DNA from: Vibrio chagasii
GTDB taxonomy: Bacteria > Pseudomonadota > Gammaproteobacteria > Enterobacterales > Vibrionaceae
Reading direction: 5' to 3'
Assembly: GCF_024347355.1 (NCBI RefSeq)
Contig: NZ_AP025465.1
Location: 620,001 to 684,000, forward strand
Length of the DNA stretch: 64,000 nt
This document shows, piece by piece, positions 60,245-64,000 of the stretch; positions within the stretch are counted from its first letter, which is position 1, and each line of letters opens with the position of its first letter. The notes under the pieces are model-generated. The model was not told where the DNA came from and searched no databases. It saw only the letters and a program-made list of their open reading frames with translations. A program made the position numbers and the translations under genes.

Positions 60245-61759
60245 GTGATTACTTTGGTGTTGTCGTTGGCGACAAGGAATGTAGTGATTGGCCTTTTTGC
60301 TGGCGTACTCAGTGGCGTTGCTATGCTCACCGGAATGTTTAGTGAACTAAACCCTCTTGATACCTTTGGAACCATGGTCAAAGGCTACCTAGTGCCACAG
60401 CTTACTGATAGCTACAATGCTGGCGTCATTATGCTGTTGGTATTCATCGGTGGCTTTGTTGCTTTGATGGAGAAGCCGGGTGGTGGTGTTGCGTTTGCCA
60501 AGCGTGTGACTGAGTGGGTAAGTAACAAGTACCAAGCTCAACTGTCTGCGTGGTTTGGAGGAATCGTGATATTTTTCTATGACTTAGGTACTCCGTTAAT
60601 TGTTGGCCCTGTCTTTCGCCCCCTTTTCGATAAACTGAAACTTTCTAGACAGAAGCTGGCATTTATCATCGACTCTACATCATCACCTGTCGCGATCCTT
60701 ATCCCATTTATCGGGTGGGGCGTTTACATCATGAGCCTGATTCAAAAAGAGTTTACCGCCTTGAATGTCAACATGTCTGACTGGGATGCCTTTATCGGTG
60801 CGATTCCTTTCCAGTTCTACGCATTCTTAGCAATTTTCATCGTTCCTTTGGTTTCTGTTAAAGGTTTGGACTTCGGACCAATGGCAAAAGCTGAACGTGA
60901 TTGCCAAGCGGGAATCAACCCAGGCGTGAGCAGCGAATCAATCAATCCTTTCTCGCATAAAAATGCAAAGGCATCTTTTGTTTGGGCACAATTATTAGTG
61001 ATGCTCATGGTATTGTGTGTCATGTTAGTTCCACAAGGTTTCCCATTTCAAAAGGTCGCAGGCTCATCATTCAGATCAGCACTGTCTTCGGCTTATTTCT
61101 TTGCCGCGATTACCTTGATCTCGCTGATGGCTTACTACGGCGTGAGAAAGCTGTCGGATGGTGTTTCTGTATATCTAAAAGGCATGGGTAACATGATGCC
61201 GGTTGCAATTATTTTGGTACTGGCGTGGGCATTAAGCACGATTGGTAAAGAGTTGGGCGCGGCGACTTATATTGCAGAACAAGCGCAAAGCGGTTTCCCT
61301 TACTGGTTAGTGCCTGCAGTAGCCTTTTTACTCTCGGCTATTATCTCATTCGCTACGGGTTCGTCATGGGGAACCTTTGCCATCATGATGCCGTTGGTTA
61401 TCCCAACCGCGATTGCAATTGATGCTCCGCTGTTAGTTGCGATTGGTGCGGTGCTTTCTGGTGGCCTGTTTGGTGATCACTGCTCACCGATATCTGAAAC
61501 CACCATCCTCTCTTCAACAGGTGCAGGGTGTGATCAGTTTGAGCACTTTAAGACGCAATTACCTTACGCATTAATGAACGGTTGTATTGCTTTAGTGAGC
61601 TTTGTTGTCGCAGGCTTAACTGGTAGCTCGTTGGTCGTGTTAGGTGCGCTTGTCGCCCAACTGGTTGTAGTAACATTGCTAGCCAAGCGCGACGCGAGTA
61701 AGAATGCATCTTCAGAAGTTCAATCTCAAGTGTCTGAATCTAAACCACAACAAGCGTAA
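60245..61759 (+). CDS. NhaC-family Na+/H+ antiporter-like transporter
   Basis: Polytopic membrane protein of the NhaC family. The signature GDHCSPISETTILSSTGAGC followed by DQFEHFKTQLPYAL, and the FGGIVIFFYDLGTPLIVGP segment, are recognisable; about 11-12 hydrophobic segments. 504 residues from GTG 60245. That GTG has no ribosome site and lies next to the first membrane helix. The frame stays open to 60200, and an ATA codon at 60209 (then EQTDITSLIPI) lies 7 bases after TTAAGG, so the true start may be AUA (516 residues). Substrate unknown: proton-sodium exchange or organic-anion/sodium exchange is possible. Confidence 0.82.
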   Translation: MITLVLSLATRNVVIGLFAGVLSGVAMLTGMFSELNPLDTFGTMVKGYLVPQLTDSYNAGVIMLLVFIGGFVALMEKPGGGVAFAKRVTEWVSNKYQAQLSAWFGGIVIFFYDLGTPLIVGPVFRPLFDKLKLSRQKLAFIIDSTSSPVAILIPFIGWGVYIMSLIQKEFTALNVNMSDWDAFIGAIPFQFYAFLAIFIVPLVSVKGLDFGPMAKAERDCQAGINPGVSSESINPFSHKNAKASFVWAQLLVMLMVLCVMLVPQGFPFQKVAGSSFRSALSSAYFFAAITLISLMAYYGVRKLSDGVSVYLKGMGNMMPVAIILVLAWALSTIGKELGAATYIAEQAQSGFPYWLVPAVAFLLSAIISFATGSSWGTFAIMMPLVIPTAIAIDAPLLVAIGAVLSGGLFGDHCSPISETTILSSTGAGCDQFEHFKTQLPYALMNGCIALVSFVVAGLTGSSLVVLGALVAQLVVVTLLAKRDASKNASSEVQSQVSESKPQQA

Positions 61760-61790
61760 TTTAAGATTTCAACTGAGAGACTAGATACAG

Positions 61791-61913
61791 GATGCGAGTA
61801 AACGATTATCGAAGAGCTCGCTCTCTATTGTCTAAGTTTGATGCTAAGGACTATTGCTTACTCAAATCTGGATACTCTTTTCTCATCCCGCATCTCGTTA
61901 CTCGCATCTTTTT
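61791..61913. repeat. Long-range inverted repeat in the antiporter-satP gap
   Basis: GATGCGAGTAA at 61791 recurs inverted as TTACTCGCATC at 61898, followed by five T. Further GAGATGCGGGATG-like pieces lie between. It resembles a small interspersed vibrio repeat; it could also act as a terminator. The 352-base gap (61760-62111) holds nothing else that I can support except AT-rich promoter-like DNA. Confidence 0.5.
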
Positions 61914-62111
61914 ATAGCGTGATAGTGAATTCTCAACACATAGTTACCATGAATGTAAACTGCCAAAACCAAATCAAAATCTCAATAGGATCATTTCAAC
62001 AACCTTAGTTTTCGATAACTGGATTATCCCAAAAGCGATTTATCAATTAAAATTTTATTACAATTTTTATTGGTTTTTTTTAACCCCCTATTTGATAAAG
62101 GTAAATTCGCA

Positions 62112-62705
62112 ATGTCGACCAAACTAGCTAACCCAGCGCCGTTAGGCTTAATGGGTTTCGGTATGACCACTATTCTTCTTAATATCCACAATGCAGGTTT
62201 CTTTCCATTAGATTCAATGATCCTTGCGATGGGTATTTTTTACGGTGGTTTAAGCCAAGTTATCGTTGGCACAATGTGCTTCAAACGTGGTGATACGTTC
62301 GGTACAACTGCATTTACCTCTTACGGCCTATTCTGGTTGACTCTTGTTGGGCTAATCGTAATGCCTTACATGGGCCTACCAGCAAGCCCTGCAGCATTCA
62401 TGGGTTGGTACCTACTTCTATGGGGCATCTTCACAGGCTTCATGTTCATCGGTTCTCTATGCTACCCAGTAGCGAAGCAAGTAGTATTCGGTTCACTAAC
62501 TATCTTGTTCTTCCTGCTTGCAGCTCGTGATTTCACGGGTAGCCAACTGATCGGCACTATCGCTGGTTTCGAAGGTATCTTCTGTGGTGCTTCCGCTATC
62601 TACTTCGCAATGGCGCAAGTAATCAACAACGAATACGGCCGCACAGTACTGCCAATCGGTGAGAAGAAAGCACCTCAAATGGCAACGCAAGAAATCGCTG
62701 CATAA
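62112..62705 (+). CDS. satP: Acetate uptake transporter family protein (SatP/GPR1/FUN34/YaaH)
   Basis: Six-helix channel-like transporter for acetate and succinate. 197 residues from ATG 62112 (E. coli SatP 188). The family signature [18 protein letters not shown] is at the N-terminus, and hydrophobic helices with [38 protein letters not shown] follow. AAAGG lies about 10 bases before the start; an upstream in-frame GTG/ATG is not supported by homology. The symbol is assigned by family. Confidence 0.88.
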   Translation: MSTKLANPAPLGLMGFGMTTILLNIHNAGFFPLDSMILAMGIFYGGLSQVIVGTMCFKRGDTFGTTAFTSYGLFWLTLVGLIVMPYMGLPASPAAFMGWYLLLWGIFTGFMFIGSLCYPVAKQVVFGSLTILFFLLAARDFTGSQLIGTIAGFEGIFCGASAIYFAMAQVINNEYGRTVLPIGEKKAPQMATQEIAA

Positions 62706-62729
62706 TCTCGCGTTTCTTAGAAATATAAA

Positions 62730-62760
62730 AAAAGGGTTAGCTATGGCTAACCCTTTTTTG
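62730..62760. terminator. Bidirectional terminator after satP
   Basis: AAAGGGTTAGC, loop TATG, GCTAACCCTTT, with A tract before and six T after; satP and the AGCS gene converge on it. Confidence 0.9.
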
Positions 62761-62824
62761 CATTTGCTTTAAAGAAAAACAGAATCTAGAGCAACTTATC
62801 GTTCAAAAGCTGTAATTGAAAGCC

Positions 62825-64000
62825 TTACGCTGAAGGCTGTTCTACTGGCTTGCTATCTGCCACTTCAGATTCTGGCGACTTACCCGTCTTACGCTTGTAC
62901 TTCTCTTCCCAGTAAGTTGCACCTTTGATGCCTAGTTTTACAGGGTTGAATGTGTACTCGGTTACGCCTTTACTCTGTTGCTCCTCGTAGTCAGCCAAAG
63001 CGTTAAGCGCAGGCTTAGAGATGAAGAAGATGATCAGAATACCAACGATGTTTAACCACGCCATTAAGCCTACGCCAACGTCACCCATTGCCCATGCAAG
63101 GTTCGCTGCTTTGACCGTGCCGTAGAAAACCGCAGCGATCATGATAAGTTTAAGCGCAAACATCATCCCTGGGATTTTTATGGTGCGTCGCAGGTAAGCA
63201 ATGTTCGTTTCTGCAATGTAGTAGTAAGCAAGAATTGTTGTAAATGCGAAGAAGAATAGAGCAAATGCGATAAATGGTTTACCAACACCCGGTAGTGCAC
63301 TTTCAATCGCTAGCTGTGTAAATACAGGACCATTCGCGCTCACGTTTTCAGCAAGGTTTTGCACAAGGAATACACCCTCAGTCCCGCCATGTACATTGTA
63401 AGCGCCAGTAATGATGATCATGAATGCCGTAGCAGAACAAACCAGCAGTGTATCGATATAGATAGAGAATGATTGAACCAAGCCTTGCTGAGCTGGGTGA
63501 TCAACACTTGCTGCTGCTGCGGCGTGGGGACCTGTACCTTGACCCGCTTCGTTTGAGTAAACACCACGTTTTACACCCCAACCAATCGCAGCGCCGAAGC
63601 CAGCCATAGGTGTGAATGCATCACCAACAATCATAGAGAACACAACAGGTACTTGGTCAATATTGAGTAGGATGATAATGAAGGCGATGATGATGTAAGC
63701 TAATGCCATGAATGGAACAACGATTTGCGTGAAGTTCGCAATACGCTTAACGCCACCAAAGATGATGAAACCAAGGATAATTGAGACAACGGTACCAGTG
63801 AAGATTTTAGCGAAGCTGAATGTACCGACAGCTGTTTCTATCATTGCACCTGAACCAAATGCAGCTTCTACCGCATTGCCAATGCTGTTTGACTGGACAC
63901 CTGGGAGTAAAATACCACAAGCAAAAATCGTCGCGATTGCAAAGATCCATGCGTACCACTTCTGACCCATCGCTTTCTCGATGTAGTAAGCCGGGCCACC
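62825..64000 (-). CDS. Sodium:alanine/glycine symporter (AGCS family), 5' end outside window
   Basis: Sodium-coupled amino-acid symporter of the AGCS (DAACS/AlsT-type) family. 392 residues are visible. The frame stays open to the window end (GGPAYYIEKAMGQKWYAW), so the Met at 63970 is internal and the N-terminal helices are missing. The family segments FGAAIGWGVKRGVYSNEAGQGTGPHA-type (GVKRGVYSNEAGQGTGPHAA) and multiple hydrophobic helices are clear. The C-terminus is a polar tail rich in Lys/Glu. The exact substrate is not predictable. Confidence 0.9.
   Translation of the reverse strand, partial: GGPAYYIEKAMGQKWYAWIFAIATIFACGILLPGVQSNSIGNAVEAAFGSGAMIETAVGTFSFAKIFTGTVVSIILGFIIFGGVKRIANFTQIVVPFMALAYIIIAFIIILLNIDQVPVVFSMIVGDAFTPMAGFGAAIGWGVKRGVYSNEAGQGTGPHAAAAASVDHPAQQGLVQSFSIYIDTLLVCSATAFMIIITGAYNVHGGTEGVFLVQNLAENVSANGPVFTQLAIESALPGVGKPFIAFALFFFAFTTILAYYYIAETNIAYLRRTIKIPGMMFALKLIMIAAVFYGTVKAANLAWAMGDVGVGLMAWLNIVGILIIFFISKPALNALADYEEQQSKGVTEYTFNPVKLGIKGATYWEEKYKRKTGKSPESEVADSKPVEQPSA

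Overview
The window is chromosomal DNA of a marine gammaproteobacterium, almost certainly a Vibrio (family Vibrionaceae, probably near the Splendidus group; the species is inference). The gene orders are those of Vibrio and enteric chromosomes: queA-tgt-yajC-secD-secF, suhB divergent from trmJ-iscR-iscS-iscU-iscA-hscB-hscA-fdx-iscX, ndk-rlmN-rodZ-ispG-hisS-yfgM-bamB-der, yfgJ facing xseA, and guaB-guaA. No rRNA, tRNA or CRISPR array was seen.

1-15.1 kb: a truncated trhP and rdgC on the minus strand, then a phosphate-control locus. It holds phoB-phoR-pstS (plus), ppk1-ppx (minus) and pstC-pstA-pstB-phoU (plus). Pho-box-like direct repeats lie before phoB and before pstC. Sensing, high-affinity uptake and polyphosphate metabolism therefore sit side by side.

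15.1-20.5 kb: an orphan outer-membrane-like protein, a small YadA-anchor protein with a Pro-rich repeat stalk, a LysR regulator, cutC, and a 2-Cys peroxiredoxin divergent from oxyR.

20.5-24.6 kb: the accessory region. AT-rich cassettes of overlapping membrane-protein genes sit in tandem downstream of oxyR. A second, diverged copy of the last codons of oxyR plus its terminator lies between the two cassettes. One gene copy is truncated by a 17-bp deletion between short direct repeats. An intact IS903-type element with 9-bp target duplications lies just upstream of the outer cassette. This is the least explained part of the window and the best candidate for something undescribed.

24.6-41 kb: conserved housekeeping genes: a CBS protein, queuosine synthesis, the Sec accessory complex, suhB, the complete ISC iron-sulfur operon with two IscR boxes before iscR, pepB and ndk. 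Between ndk and rlmN is an array of about 5.3 copies of a 151-152 bp unit carrying a palindromic element.

42-58 kb: rlmN, rodZ, isoprenoid (ispG), histidyl-tRNA synthetase, outer-membrane assembly (yfgM, bamB) and ribosome biogenesis (der); then an AlaX-like editing protein, a GAF-GGDEF protein, yfgJ, xseA and guaBA.

58-64 kb: a secreted GH19 chitinase with two chitin-binding modules, an NhaC-family antiporter that may start at a non-canonical AUA codon, an acetate transporter of the SatP family, and the 3' part of an AGCS sodium:amino-acid symporter running off the window.
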